Shown here: one piece after another, positions 35,024-43,627 of the stretch
Position numbering within the stretch: the first letter of the stretch is position 1
Layout: each line of letters begins with the position of its first letter
Assembly (NCBI GenBank): GCA_934646835.1
Contig: CAKUES010000001.1
Location: forward strand, 62,001 to 126,000
Reading direction: 5' to 3'
Origin: an uncultured Coriobacteriales bacterium
GTDB taxonomy: Bacteria > Actinomycetota > Coriobacteriia > Coriobacteriales > QAMH01
DNA length: 64,000 bases
Notes under the pieces: model-generated
What the model saw: the letters and a program-made list of their open reading frames with translations, nothing else
What the model was told of the DNA's origin: nothing
The model's database searches: none
Program-made: the position numbers and the translations under genes

Positions 35024-36409
35024 ATGAACGTAAACCAAATCAAGCAGCGCCTCTACGACCGCTACATCGCCCCCACGACGCAGTGCAACGACAAGTTCAT
35101 CGGCATCGAAGTCGAGATGCCGATCGTGCGCCTCTCCGACGGCCCGACGGACTACGCGGTAGCCCAGGCAGCGGCCGCGGCACTCGCCGACGAATTTGGC
35201 TTCGAGCCAGACAAGTTCGACGACAACGGGGTGTTCTTTAGCGCGACAAGGCCCGACAACGGCGACAACGTGTCGTTTGACTGCTCCTACAACAACCTCG
35301 AGCTCTCCCTTGGGAAGGAGAGGACCTTGACGGCCATCGACGAGCGCTTCCGCAGCTACGTGGGCTTCCTGAACAAGTGCCTGTGTGCAGACGACCACCT
35401 CCTCACCGGCATGGGCATCAACCCCCGTCATACAGTCAACCGCCGCGACTTCATCCCCAGCGAGCGCTACCGCATGCTCGAGCGCTACCTGCGACGTGCG
35501 CAAAGCTCCGCGGCGCCAATGCACTTCCATCCCTACGTCGACTACGGCAGCTTTGCCAGCGCCAGCCAAGTGCAGCTCGACGTGCCGCGCGACGCGCTGG
35601 TAAAGACTCTGCGCGCCTTTGGAAACGTCGAGCCGGTCAAGGCTGTGCTCTTCAACAACGCCCTGCTCGAAAGCGAGCCCGAGCTGCTCAACGTGCGCGA
35701 CATGCTGTGGGAGAACAGCACCCACGGCATCAACCCGCACAACGTGGGGATGTTCGACTGCCCGCTCGACAACGTGGACGACCTGCTCGAGTACATCTCG
35801 ACGGCGAGCATCTTCTGCACCGAACGCGACGGACGCTACGTCAACTTCGAGCCGGTGCCGATCATCGACTATCTCGCACTCGACTCCGTCGAAGGCGAGT
35901 TTTACCGCGACGGCGCCTACCACCCCATCACCGTCCATCCGCGCAAGGAGGACCTCTCCTACCTGCGCACCTACAAGTTCGAGGACCTCACCTACCGTGG
36001 CACGATCGAGTTCAGGAGCTGCTGCTGCCAGCCGCTCGAAGAGACAATGACAGTCGCCGCCTTCCACACCGGCCTCATGGCAAAGGTCGACGAGCTCGAC
36101 CAGCTCATGCGCGCCGACACCGTGCTCTTCCACCACGGCTACTCCGCAACCGAGCTGCGCCGTATCATGAACCGCCGCGACTGGCCGCGCTTTATCGACC
36201 GCGATGCCCTGCGCGCCCTCTGTCTGCAAGTGCTGGAACTGGCTAGCGAGGGCCTGCAGACGATGGGCCTCGGCGAGGAGTGCTACCTCGACCCCCTCTT
36301 CACCCGTGCCGAGACGCTCAGCTCCCCTGCTCGCACCATGAAGGAAGCCCTCGAAGCCGGCACTCCCCTCCAAGACCTCATCGAGCGCTACTCGCTGCAG
36401 CAGGTCTAG
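35024..36409 (+). CDS. glutamate-cysteine ligase family (GCS2-like) protein
   Basis: A 461-residue ATP-grasp-like carboxylate-amine ligase. The metal/ATP-binding start is FIGIEVEMPIVRL, followed by YNNLELSLG, GINPRH, and the C-terminal TIEFRSCCCQPLEE block of GCS2/EgtA-type ligases. It presumably joins the gamma-carboxyl of glutamate to cysteine or another amine. It is coupled to the amidotransferase gene. No glutathione synthetase, EgtB or EgtD is in the window, so the final product is unknown. A gamma-glutamyl thiol could serve in arsenical detoxification (inference). Confidence 0.82.
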   Translation: MNVNQIKQRLYDRYIAPTTQCNDKFIGIEVEMPIVRLSDGPTDYAVAQAAAAALADEFGFEPDKFDDNGVFFSATRPDNGDNVSFDCSYNNLELSLGKERTLTAIDERFRSYVGFLNKCLCADDHLLTGMGINPRHTVNRRDFIPSERYRMLERYLRRAQSSAAPMHFHPYVDYGSFASASQVQLDVPRDALVKTLRAFGNVEPVKAVLFNNALLESEPELLNVRDMLWENSTHGINPHNVGMFDCPLDNVDDLLEYISTASIFCTERDGRYVNFEPVPIIDYLALDSVEGEFYRDGAYHPITVHPRKEDLSYLRTYKFEDLTYRGTIEFRSCCCQPLEETMTVAAFHTGLMAKVDELDQLMRADTVLFHHGYSATELRRIMNRRDWPRFIDRDALRALCLQVLELASEGLQTMGLGEECYLDPLFTRAETLSSPARTMKEALEAGTPLQDLIERYSLQQV

Positions 36410-36493
36410 AGGAGCCGCTAGCCTCTTCACCCGCAGCAAACAAGCCAGCACGTCTCACCAGCGAGCTGCAACCTACTCACATCCACCCCTCCA

Positions 36494-36655
36494 TGAGGCG
36501 AGCGAAGCGATGTCTTGCATCTAAGGGCTACAACCCAATCCTTCCTTCTCGTGAGGCGAGCGAAGCAATGCCTCACACCAACGGGTTGCAACCTCAGATA
36601 GGCACCGCGAGGCGAGCGAAGCGATGCCTCGCGTCAGCGGGTTGCAACCCAATTC
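36494..36655 (+). repeat. three tandem 56-60 base repeats
   Basis: GAGGCGAGCGAAGC(G/A)ATG recurs at about 36494, 36552 and 36608, each time followed some 20 bases later by GGGTTGCAACC-like sequence. Each unit can fold (GCGAGGC with GCCTCGC). It lies downstream of the ligase gene, with no gene in it. Confidence 0.75.
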
Positions 36656-36680
36656 CTCCACCTCCAACGCAGCTGGGCCG

Positions 36681-36826
36681 TGGGGCGGGAGGCTGGGAGG
36701 GGGTGCCCCCGAGTTGCGCTCGCGCAACCGCTCCTGCCATAGTTGCGCGTAGTGGAGCGCACGAGCCCGAAGGGCGAGCAGCGGAACGGCCAACTCGGGG
36801 GCACCCCCTCCCAGCCTCCCGCCCCA
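36681..36826. repeat. long inverted repeat with 36-base arms
   Basis: TGGGGCGGGAGGCTGGGAGG at 36681 and the rest of a 35-36 base arm pair perfectly with 36791-36826. The 75-base loop contains smaller hairpins (GTTGCGC and GCGCAAC). It lies between the convergent ligase and sbcC genes and probably terminates both. Confidence 0.8.
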
Positions 36827-36842
36827 CGCCGCGTAGACGTCC

Positions 36843-39800
36843 CTACGCCTGGACCTGCGCCGTCGAGCCAGAGCGTGACTTCGTCACGACGATGCGCTTG
36901 TCGATATTGGCCTTGAGGTCCTCGACGTGGCTGATGATGCCGACGAGCTTGGTCTCGCCGGAAAGATCCGACAGCAAACTGATGGCGTTGCCAAGCGCTC
37001 CCTGGTCAAGCGAGCCAAAGCCCTCGTCCACGAACATCGCGTCGAACTCCATGCCGCCTGCATGCGCCTGCACGACATCAGACAACCCGAGTGCCAAGCA
37101 CAGCGAGGCCTGGAACGACTCTCCTCCAGACAGCGACGAGGCATCCCTCGCGCGACCAGTGAAGCTGTCGATGACGTACAGGCCCAGGCCGGCCTTGCTG
37201 TTGCCCGAAGACTCCGAATATCGCACGAGCTCGAACTGGCCACTCGTCAGCATCTTGAGGCGCTCGTTGGCGGCAGCGATGACACGGTCGAAGTAAATAG
37301 CCTGCACATAGGCCTCAAAGCGGATCTTCGCCTGTCCGGTCAGCGTGCCAGCAGCAACGTCTGACAGCAGCTTGACCCTTCCGTAGCGTGCCTCGAGATC
37401 CTCGCTCTTCTCAAGCGTCTTCTTGACGCCGGCGAGCACGTCTTTGTTCGCCCTCAAGCGATCTGACGCCGCATCAGCCCTGCCACGTGCCTCCTTACCC
37501 TGCACCTCAAGCTCTTCGAGAAGAGTCTTCGTCGCCTCGATATCCACTTGCGGGATGTCCTTGAGCACCCTTTCCTTCTCGGCTAGGGCAGCCTCGCTGG
37601 CACCGAGCTTTTGACGCTTCTCGTCAAGCGCCTTTTGAGCGGCATCACGTCTTGCCTTGAGCTCAGCGACCCGCGCATCGAGTTTCTCGATGAGGGCGGA
37701 TGCCTCCTCGCGCGAGGAGAATTCGAGGCCGTTCTCCACGCTCTTCAAGCCCTCAGCTGCAAGGTCGAGGACGTGCGCGGCTTTGGCAAGTGCGTCTTTT
37801 GCCTGCACGTGCGCCTCAGATGCTTCCGCTGCGTTCTTGCGTGCCTCTACATCGTCCTCTCTTGCGCTCTCGAGCTGACGAGAGGCATCCTGTGCCTTCG
37901 AATACTCGGCCTGGGCTACCTCGAAAGCGTCCCGTGCTTCCTCGACACGCTTTTGGGCGAGCTTTACATCGACATCCCGTAGCTGCTCGCGCATGACCTC
38001 GAGCGCCGCACGCTTGCTCGTGAAATCGACCTCTGCCTTCGCTACAGCCTGAGCAGCGACGTCGCGTTTGCCCAATACATCGTCAAAGGCCTTCTGCGCA
38101 GCGCAGACCGCGTCTTCGGCAGCCTTGGATTCTTTCTTGCGGGCCTCCTGCGCCACAAGCAGCTCTCCAGCAACGGTCTTGCGCCGCTGTGCCTGCGCAA
38201 CAAGCTCTTCAAGCGCTTCTTGACCACCATGCTCCTTGTCAAAGTTCGCAAGCCCTTCTCGAGCGCCCTCGAAGCGCTCCCTAAGACTTGCCACCTTGCG
38301 GGAGACAACATCAGCAGACTCACGGGCACCCTGCTCACGTTCCGCTGCCTCGTCGATCTGCTCATCCGTTGGGATTTCGCCAGTAGATGCAGCAGGGGCA
38401 GGATGATGCTCAGAGCCGCAAACAGGGCACGGCATGCCATCCTCAAGCTCCTGCGCCAGCAAACCGGCGCGACCCAAACGCTGGCGTTTTCTAAGCTCTT
38501 GGAGCTCGGCATTGCAAGCATCGGCCTGGCCCTGCGCAAACTTGAGCTTGCCCTCTTCGGCCAAAAGCGGCGCCTCTGCCTTCTCGAGCTTGACAACGAG
38601 CTGCACGCGCGTATCCCGCAGCCCCTGCGCCTCTGACAGCTTGGCCCCAGCCTGGTCAAGGGCAGTCTTCGCCCCGAGCATGGCAACATCGATACCATCG
38701 AAAGTGGCAAATCGCTCCCTCGCATCGTCAAGCGCCTCTTGGGCGACAGCTTTGGCAGCGACGCACGACTCGAGCTCAGCTTTAGCGCCCTCAAGCAACG
38801 CGCCGGCACGCTGCGCCCTTGCCTCGCTTTGTTCGTACTTGAGCACCGCGTCCAGGTCCTTCTGAGCTTGCTCTGCTGCAGCCTGAGTCGTTTCGAGCTT
38901 TGCCTTCGCAATTGGCAACCTCACATCTGCACCCTCGAGTATGCCCAGCTTCTCTGCTGCCACTTTGCTCAGCTCGTGTGCATTGGCAAGCTTCTCCTTG
39001 GCCTGTGCCTCCGCATGCTCAGCCTGGACCTTTGCCTTCGCCGCCTGAGCGCGCCTGTTCTGAGCAGCCTGAAGCTCGTCATATTGCGACAGGGTGTCGC
39101 GCAACACGGCCGAACGGCCGACAAGCCCGCGCTGCTCATCGTCGTGAGCTTGCTCTGCCTTGAAAGCAGCTTCGAGAGCAGGCAGCTCTTCCTTGATGTT
39201 CGCGATCCGCCCCTCGAGCTCGGCATGCTCCTTCTCGTACTGAGGGCGGTTCTCACACCTGCCAAGCAGGTCCTTGGCTTCCTGCCACTTCCCCCTCAAA
39301 TCCTCGACTTCGCCGTTGAGCTTGCGAACAAGGGGCTTATCCTGCTCGACAAACTCCTCGAGAATCTCCTTGAGCCACTTGCCTGAAACGGTTTTCTCAG
39401 CACGGCATTGCTCGAATTCCTCTTTTCTCGAGAAGTCATCCGCCAGACGAACACGCTTCGCGCAGTTCTCGACCTCGAGCCTGAACTTCTCGTTGTCGCG
39501 CTCAAGCTTCCTACACTCATCCGTCAAGCGCTCCTGCAGCAGCTCGTAGCGCTGAGTGCCAAACAGCTTGCGGAAGATCTCCTCGCGCGAGGCGGTGTCG
39601 GAGGTGAGCAGCCGACGGAACTCGCCCTGGGCGAGCATGACGATCTGCTTGAACTGATCCGCCTTGATGCCGAGCAGCTCCTCGACGGCATCGTTGACCT
39701 TGCGCGAACCCTTGATGCAGCATCCGTCGGGCATGGTCATCTCTGCATCCGCCGACTCCTTTGTCATACCCTCGCCGCGTGTCTTGGCGCGCTCGTACGC

Positions 39801-40100
39801 AGGGTTGCGGTGGATCGCGTAGCTCTGGCCCCTGTAGGTGAACTCGAGCTCGACATAAGTCTTGGCGGCGCTGTCCGCATAGTCGCTGCGAAAACTCGTT
39901 GTAGAGCGGGCGCCCGTCTTGCTGTCGCCGCTTGCCTCGCCAAACAGGGCAAAGCAGATCGCATCGAAGATCATGGTCTTGCCGGCGCCGGTGTCTCCGC
40001 ACACAAGATAGACGCCATGCTCGCCAAGCTGGCTGAAATCGATGACGGTCTCGTCCGCATAAGGTCCAAAGGCGCTGAGCGTGAGCTTGTTCGGTTTCAT
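36843..40100 (-). CDS. sbcC: SbcC-type nuclease ATPase subunit
   Basis: A 1085-residue SMC-like ATPase of the SbcCD nuclease, which opens DNA hairpins and blocked ends. Walker A GDTGAGKTMIFDA is near residue 40, followed by two very long coiled-coil arms (about residues 190-900) around a central zinc hook CPVCGS. The C-terminal head has signature LSGGESFQASL, and Walker B MFVDEGFGSLD. It is six bases downstream of sbcD. SbcCD cuts long palindromes, notable in a genome with so many intergenic hairpins. Confidence 0.95.
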   Translation of the reverse strand: MKPNKLTLSAFGPYADETVIDFSQLGEHGVYLVCGDTGAGKTMIFDAICFALFGEASGDSKTGARSTTSFRSDYADSAAKTYVELEFTYRGQSYAIHRNPAYERAKTRGEGMTKESADAEMTMPDGCCIKGSRKVNDAVEELLGIKADQFKQIVMLAQGEFRRLLTSDTASREEIFRKLFGTQRYELLQERLTDECRKLERDNEKFRLEVENCAKRVRLADDFSRKEEFEQCRAEKTVSGKWLKEILEEFVEQDKPLVRKLNGEVEDLRGKWQEAKDLLGRCENRPQYEKEHAELEGRIANIKEELPALEAAFKAEQAHDDEQRGLVGRSAVLRDTLSQYDELQAAQNRRAQAAKAKVQAEHAEAQAKEKLANAHELSKVAAEKLGILEGADVRLPIAKAKLETTQAAAEQAQKDLDAVLKYEQSEARAQRAGALLEGAKAELESCVAAKAVAQEALDDARERFATFDGIDVAMLGAKTALDQAGAKLSEAQGLRDTRVQLVVKLEKAEAPLLAEEGKLKFAQGQADACNAELQELRKRQRLGRAGLLAQELEDGMPCPVCGSEHHPAPAASTGEIPTDEQIDEAAEREQGARESADVVSRKVASLRERFEGAREGLANFDKEHGGQEALEELVAQAQRRKTVAGELLVAQEARKKESKAAEDAVCAAQKAFDDVLGKRDVAAQAVAKAEVDFTSKRAALEVMREQLRDVDVKLAQKRVEEARDAFEVAQAEYSKAQDASRQLESAREDDVEARKNAAEASEAHVQAKDALAKAAHVLDLAAEGLKSVENGLEFSSREEASALIEKLDARVAELKARRDAAQKALDEKRQKLGASEAALAEKERVLKDIPQVDIEATKTLLEELEVQGKEARGRADAASDRLRANKDVLAGVKKTLEKSEDLEARYGRVKLLSDVAAGTLTGQAKIRFEAYVQAIYFDRVIAAANERLKMLTSGQFELVRYSESSGNSKAGLGLYVIDSFTGRARDASSLSGGESFQASLCLALGLSDVVQAHAGGMEFDAMFVDEGFGSLDQGALGNAISLLSDLSGETKLVGIISHVEDLKANIDKRIVVTKSRSGSTAQVQA

Positions 40101-40106
40101 GTTCTG

Positions 40107-41300
40107 CTACTCCCCTTCTCCGCGTGCGACTGTGTGCTCGATCTCTCCAACTAATTTGCCGACCAGCTCTTTTTGCTCCTCGTCCATCGGCTTGCCCGTC
40201 TGCTCCTCGTAAAAGCTCGCAAAGAGGTCGATTGTCGAGAGCTCGTCAGGGTCAAGGGCGATGCGCGTCGGCTGACTTGCCCCGACAAGTGCTCGGGAGA
40301 GCTCGTAGTCGACCGTCATCGCGTTGGGGAACACCTCTTGGATCTTCCTCATTGCATCAAGCTGCGGGTGCTCGTCAGTCAAGGTGACGTGAAGGTAATC
40401 GCCCGCGCTGTCACCGGCGTCTTGAGCCGACGCAATGAGCTCTTCGAGGGTGGCGCTAACCTCGCGCATATCGTGCAACGGCACCAGGGGGATGAGCTCG
40501 GTCGACACACACTCCCCAACCGCGTCGCTGGCGCCCTTCTCCCCAAGCGTGACAAGGACGGCGCTCTTGTCATAGCGCGCCTCGCTGAAGGAGTACTTGA
40601 GCGGAGAGCCGCTGTAGCGGACCGTGTCGCGTCCTATGCGCTGCGGGCGATGAACATGCCCGAGGGCGACATAGTCGAAGGCGTCGTACGCAGAGACGTC
40701 GACATTGTCGATGCCGCCGAGCTTGATCTCATCCTGTGCGCGCTCAGGTTCGATGCCACAAGCGGTGACAAGCTGATGGGACAGCGCGATATTGCGCACG
40801 CCAGTATCAATCTCGCAAGCGTCCAGCACTGCGGTAAGCGCAGCAGAGTAATCGTCGCCAATCTCCAAATCTGAGAAGTGCCTGCGCACGTCGCCTGGCT
40901 TCAAGAACGGGATGAGCCAGCACTCGACGTCGCCGTGCTCATCGGATAGGGTCACATGTTCAAGCGGGCCGCCATCATAGACCGGCGGGAAGAAGACACC
41001 CTGGTGCTCGAGCAAGCCTTGCGCGTAGGCGATGCGCTCCGAGGAGTCATGGTTGCCGGGGATGGCGATGACCTTGAGTCCAGACGCTGCAAGCTTGCTC
41101 AAGAAGGCATCGAACAGCGCAACGGCCTCCGCACTAGGCGACGCCTTGTCGTATATGTCACCGGCGATGAGAAGGGCGGAAACCTGCCGGTCAAGCGCGA
41201 TTTCGACTAGCTGTTGCAAGATATGGCGCTGGTCTTCGAGCATGGGGATGTTGTTCACGCGCTTGCCGATATGGAGGTCTGATACATGGAGCAGCTTCAC
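40107..41300 (-). CDS. sbcD: SbcD-type exonuclease
   Basis: A 397-residue Mre11-family metallophosphoesterase. The metal-binding motifs are present in order: SDLHIG at residues 6-11, GDIYDKA, GNHDSSE, and GHVHRPQ. It partners SbcC. The GTG start at 41300 (KLLHVSDLHIG follows) has GGGGAG upstream and is preferred over the longer frame. Confidence 0.95.
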   Translation of the reverse strand: MKLLHVSDLHIGKRVNNIPMLEDQRHILQQLVEIALDRQVSALLIAGDIYDKASPSAEAVALFDAFLSKLAASGLKVIAIPGNHDSSERIAYAQGLLEHQGVFFPPVYDGGPLEHVTLSDEHGDVECWLIPFLKPGDVRRHFSDLEIGDDYSAALTAVLDACEIDTGVRNIALSHQLVTACGIEPERAQDEIKLGGIDNVDVSAYDAFDYVALGHVHRPQRIGRDTVRYSGSPLKYSFSEARYDKSAVLVTLGEKGASDAVGECVSTELIPLVPLHDMREVSATLEELIASAQDAGDSAGDYLHVTLTDEHPQLDAMRKIQEVFPNAMTVDYELSRALVGASQPTRIALDPDELSTIDLFASFYEEQTGKPMDEEQKELVGKLVGEIEHTVARGEGE

Positions 41301-41335
41301 GGTGACTCCCCTTCGTTTTGTCACCCAACGCTCGC

Positions 41336-41364
41336 TTGAGATTTGGGTCGCGGCATGATAGATT
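41336..41364 (+). promoter_or_regulatory. promoter for candidate antitoxin RNA
   Basis: TTGAGA and TAGATT are separated by 17 bases on the plus strand. Transcription would start near 41371 and run toward the 3' end of the small peptide gene on the other strand. Confidence 0.5.
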
Positions 41365-41370
41365 AAAGGC

Positions 41371-41475
41371 AACGGGTCAGCCTGCTGTTGAGTCCAGCGG
41401 CTACCCCAGGTTTACACCCTAAATCGAAGGAAGCCGCTCGGTTCTCGCACGAACCTGGCGGCTTTCCTTCGTTAG
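41371..41475 (+). ncRNA. candidate type I antitoxin RNA
   Basis: A predicted RNA of about 105 nucleotides starts after the 41336-41364 promoter and ends at the strong hairpin 41425-41471. That hairpin is also the terminator of the oppositely transcribed 28-residue membrane peptide gene, so the two RNAs would overlap at their 3' ends. This is the layout of known type I toxin-antitoxin pairs with a shared bidirectional terminator. It is predicted from sequence signals only. Confidence 0.4.
41425..41471. terminator. bidirectional terminator hairpin
   Basis: CGAAGGAAGCCGC pairs with GCGGCTTTCCTTCG, one bulged T, with an inner CGGTTC/GAACC stem. It follows the small peptide stop on the minus strand directly and ends the candidate RNA on the plus strand. 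Confidence 0.7.
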
Positions 41476-41558
41476 CTCTTCATAATAGTCACAGTCACGA
41501 GAACCGTCGTCAAAATCAGCTCTAACAAAGCAATAAGATCCGTCAAGTCCACAGCCAT
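41472..41558 (-). CDS. 28-residue hydrophobic peptide, type I toxin-like
   Basis: A short gene with AGGAGG six bases ahead of its ATG. The peptide begins MAVDLTDLIALLELIL, continues as one membrane helix (TTVLVTVTI) and ends in a basic MKS tail. That is the make-up of small toxins of type I systems (BsrG/TxpA-like). It lies in the 440-base gap between sbcD and the kinase gene, with its terminator shared by a convergent RNA. Too short for standard gene finding; no family could be named. Confidence 0.6.
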   Translation of the reverse strand: MAVDLTDLIALLELILTTVLVTVTIMKS

Positions 41559-41640
41559 GGCATTCCTCCTCAGACTAGCGGAGTAACCTGGCCGACCCGC
41601 GCGCGTCTAGCCTACCAAATAGAAAAGTCAAAATGCAGTC

Positions 41641-41668
41641 TTGAAACGAACATCTGTTCTGTTATGAT
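41641..41668 (+). promoter_or_regulatory. promoter with LexA-type SOS box in its spacer
   Basis: TTGAAA and TATGAT are 16 bases apart, and the spacer contains CGAACATCTGTTCT (41647-41660). This matches the Gram-positive LexA consensus CGAAC-N4-GTTC. The plus-strand transcript would run antisense into the kinase gene; the box also lies about 90 bases upstream of the toxin-like peptide on the other strand. Confidence 0.6.
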
Positions 41669-41746
41669 GTTCGGCATTCGAGGTCGCGTGCCGAGCAAGC
41701 AGAGAGGGCGGCTTGGCGGAGCGGCCCCGTAACGGGTGAACTCTAC

Positions 41747-42943
41747 CTACACCTGGGAAAGAAGGGGCTCTATGAAGAGGATGACAACGCAGCTTATCCC
41801 AAAGCCTATTCCTACAAGCCTGAGCAGCCTACGGCCGGTACCGATATCGAAAACGCCGCGCTTGCGGAGGATATCGAACGGGTCTCCAAGCGCGAAGAGC
41901 GGCACGGAGAACGTGAGCACGGATAGCGCACAAGTACCCACAGAGGGCACGTTGCCATTGGCTCCCAGCAAAGACTGGATCCCAACGACAAAGAAGAGCA
42001 CTGCAAAGAGCAGCGACACAATCTGCAGCGCGCGCCATCCAAATCCCGGAGAGAACGAGCGGGCCCTGTCTTCCTGCGAAGCCATGACACCGGCGCTCGA
42101 AGGCTGCGATCCCGGTGCCTCATCCTTAAGGCTACTGTCAAAAGATGCCGATCCCTGAACGCTCGACGATGACTCTGTCGCAGCTTTGAAGTCTGCATAG
42201 AAATCAACGACCCACGCATAACGGTTGCCCGGGTCGAAAGCGCACGCTCGATCGATGACCTTTGACAAGGCAATATCATCTATCTCGGCTTCCTCTTGCG
42301 GATCTTTGCCCGTCAAGGCAAACCTTACCGTCATGCCAAGCGCGTAGACGTCCGTTCTGATGTCAGTTTGCGCAAAGCCAAACTGCTCGGGAGCGGCATA
42401 CCCGCGCGAACCCATCATCTGCGTGTCGGCATCTGCGTCCTTTTGCCATAGTCTTGCTATGCCAAAGTCGATAAGACGCGAGCTTCCGTCAGGCAAGACA
42501 ATGATGTTGTCGGGTTTGATATCGCGATGGACTATGGGCGTCTCATTTGAGCTGTGCAAATACTCGATTCCACGGATAACGCCGCTCAAGGCAGACAGCG
42601 CGTCCTGCGGGCTCATCGGACCATTTTGCGCGACATACTGTCGTAAAGTTTCCCCTTCGATGTGCTCCATGAGAACGATGAGCTCATCGCCGATGCGAAT
42701 CGCCAGCTCGATCTTAGGGAGGTAGGGGCAACTGCGGCCCTCGAGCAGCTCATAGGGATGCATACCCGCTGCTTGCGGAAGCATAATCGTCTTCTTTATC
42801 AGATAGCGCCCATCTTGAGAACGCACAAGCTCGGTCTTCTCTTGCTGCGCGGCCTTGATAAAGCTGACGGTCTCACAGGAGTGCAGTAAATCAAGCTTCT
42901 CAACAAAGCTGTCAAGCGGCTCTTGCTCAGCACTCCCCCGCAT
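41747..42943 (-). CDS. membrane-bound serine/threonine protein kinase
   Basis: A 398-residue Hanks-type kinase. Catalytic loop HRDIKPDNIIV near residue 137, DFGIARL, and APEQFGFAQTDIRTDVYALG are intact. The glycine-rich loop is degenerate (FIKAAQQEKTELV), with the ATP Lys probably in YLIKKTIML. After about residue 265 a linker leads to three or four membrane segments, so the kinase domain is cytoplasmic; there are no PASTA repeats. It overlaps the end of the HTH gene by 17 bases, implying coupled translation. Confidence 0.88.
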   Translation of the reverse strand: MRGSAEQEPLDSFVEKLDLLHSCETVSFIKAAQQEKTELVRSQDGRYLIKKTIMLPQAAGMHPYELLEGRSCPYLPKIELAIRIGDELIVLMEHIEGETLRQYVAQNGPMSPQDALSALSGVIRGIEYLHSSNETPIVHRDIKPDNIIVLPDGSSRLIDFGIARLWQKDADADTQMMGSRGYAAPEQFGFAQTDIRTDVYALGMTVRFALTGKDPQEEAEIDDIALSKVIDRACAFDPGNRYAWVVDFYADFKAATESSSSVQGSASFDSSLKDEAPGSQPSSAGVMASQEDRARSFSPGFGWRALQIVSLLFAVLFFVVGIQSLLGANGNVPSVGTCALSVLTFSVPLFALGDPFDILRKRGVFDIGTGRRLLRLVGIGFGISCVVILFIEPLLSQV

Positions 42944-43367
42944 CCGTTATCGTCTCCTCGCCATATCGATAGAGCTCCTCATCAGCGCGCACCAAATCAT
43001 AGCCATGGCTGGCGCAGAACAAGATGATAGCGTCTCTCCTGTTCTTTGCGTACAAATCACCTGCATCGCCATAGCACAGCGCCAACCTCATGTCGTGGAT
43101 CCCGAGTCCCATCGCAAAGCACAGGGCAAGGATGTAGTTCCTCGATGGCCTCCTCGACCCACTGAAGATCTGGTAACCAAAAGTCTCGTTGATCTGGCTC
43201 TTCTTGATGACGTCGATCTTTCTCAGGCCCTTCTCCACAAGCTTCTCGCTGAGAAAAGTCCCCAGGTCCTTGTCGCTGTCAAACTTCTTCACAAAGAGGG
43301 AGTCCACCCTGTGGGAGCTTACGATGTCGTTGAGGAGCTCGTCTGTGAGAACTGGTGAGCTTTTCAT
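42927..43367 (-). CDS. HTH-like partner of the kinase
   Basis: A 146-residue protein with an XRE-like helix-turn-helix (KLVEKGLRKIDVIKKSQINETFGYQIFSGSRR region; key words KKSQINE, GYQIFSG) followed by a helical domain (LALCFAMGLGIHDMRLAL). Such proteins are often encoded next to a Ser/Thr kinase in this class. It probably adapts or regulates the kinase, perhaps as its substrate (inference). The start at 43367 has AAAGG upstream; an ATG at 43409 has none. Confidence 0.65.
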   Translation of the reverse strand: MKSSPVLTDELLNDIVSSHRVDSLFVKKFDSDKDLGTFLSEKLVEKGLRKIDVIKKSQINETFGYQIFSGSRRPSRNYILALCFAMGLGIHDMRLALCYGDAGDLYAKNRRDAIILFCASHGYDLVRADEELYRYGEETITDAGEC

Positions 43368-43627
43368 CAAATGCCTTTTGCTGATTACGCGATTGATTCG
43401 TGTCTTCATTTAACCATACCAAGAGTTATCGAGGGGACGAACAGGGTGTATGGGCATGCACAGTCCAAAAAGATTCCCAGACATCTCAATACTTTGATTG
43501 CAGGGATCATGCGGCGGTGCAAAGCTTCTTGGAGGGCAGACCTGTTCCCTGTTCGCCAAGTAAGCGCAGGGACCAGATAGCCCGGCCCCTGCGGAATAAG
43601 TTTTTTCTCGAGAGATAGCGCAGGTGT

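Noticed and set aside
34115..36451. Minus-strand frame of 778 codons across the amidotransferase and ligase genes
   Set aside because: It spans two clear genes and their junction in antisense and shows no family motif.
41708..41926. Acidic plus-strand frame (ELYLHLGKKGLYEEDDN and onward) after the SOS-box promoter
   Set aside because: It looked protein-like, but it has no start codon and most of it is the in-register complement of the kinase's hydrophobic C-terminus, which yields Asp/Glu-rich sequence by itself.
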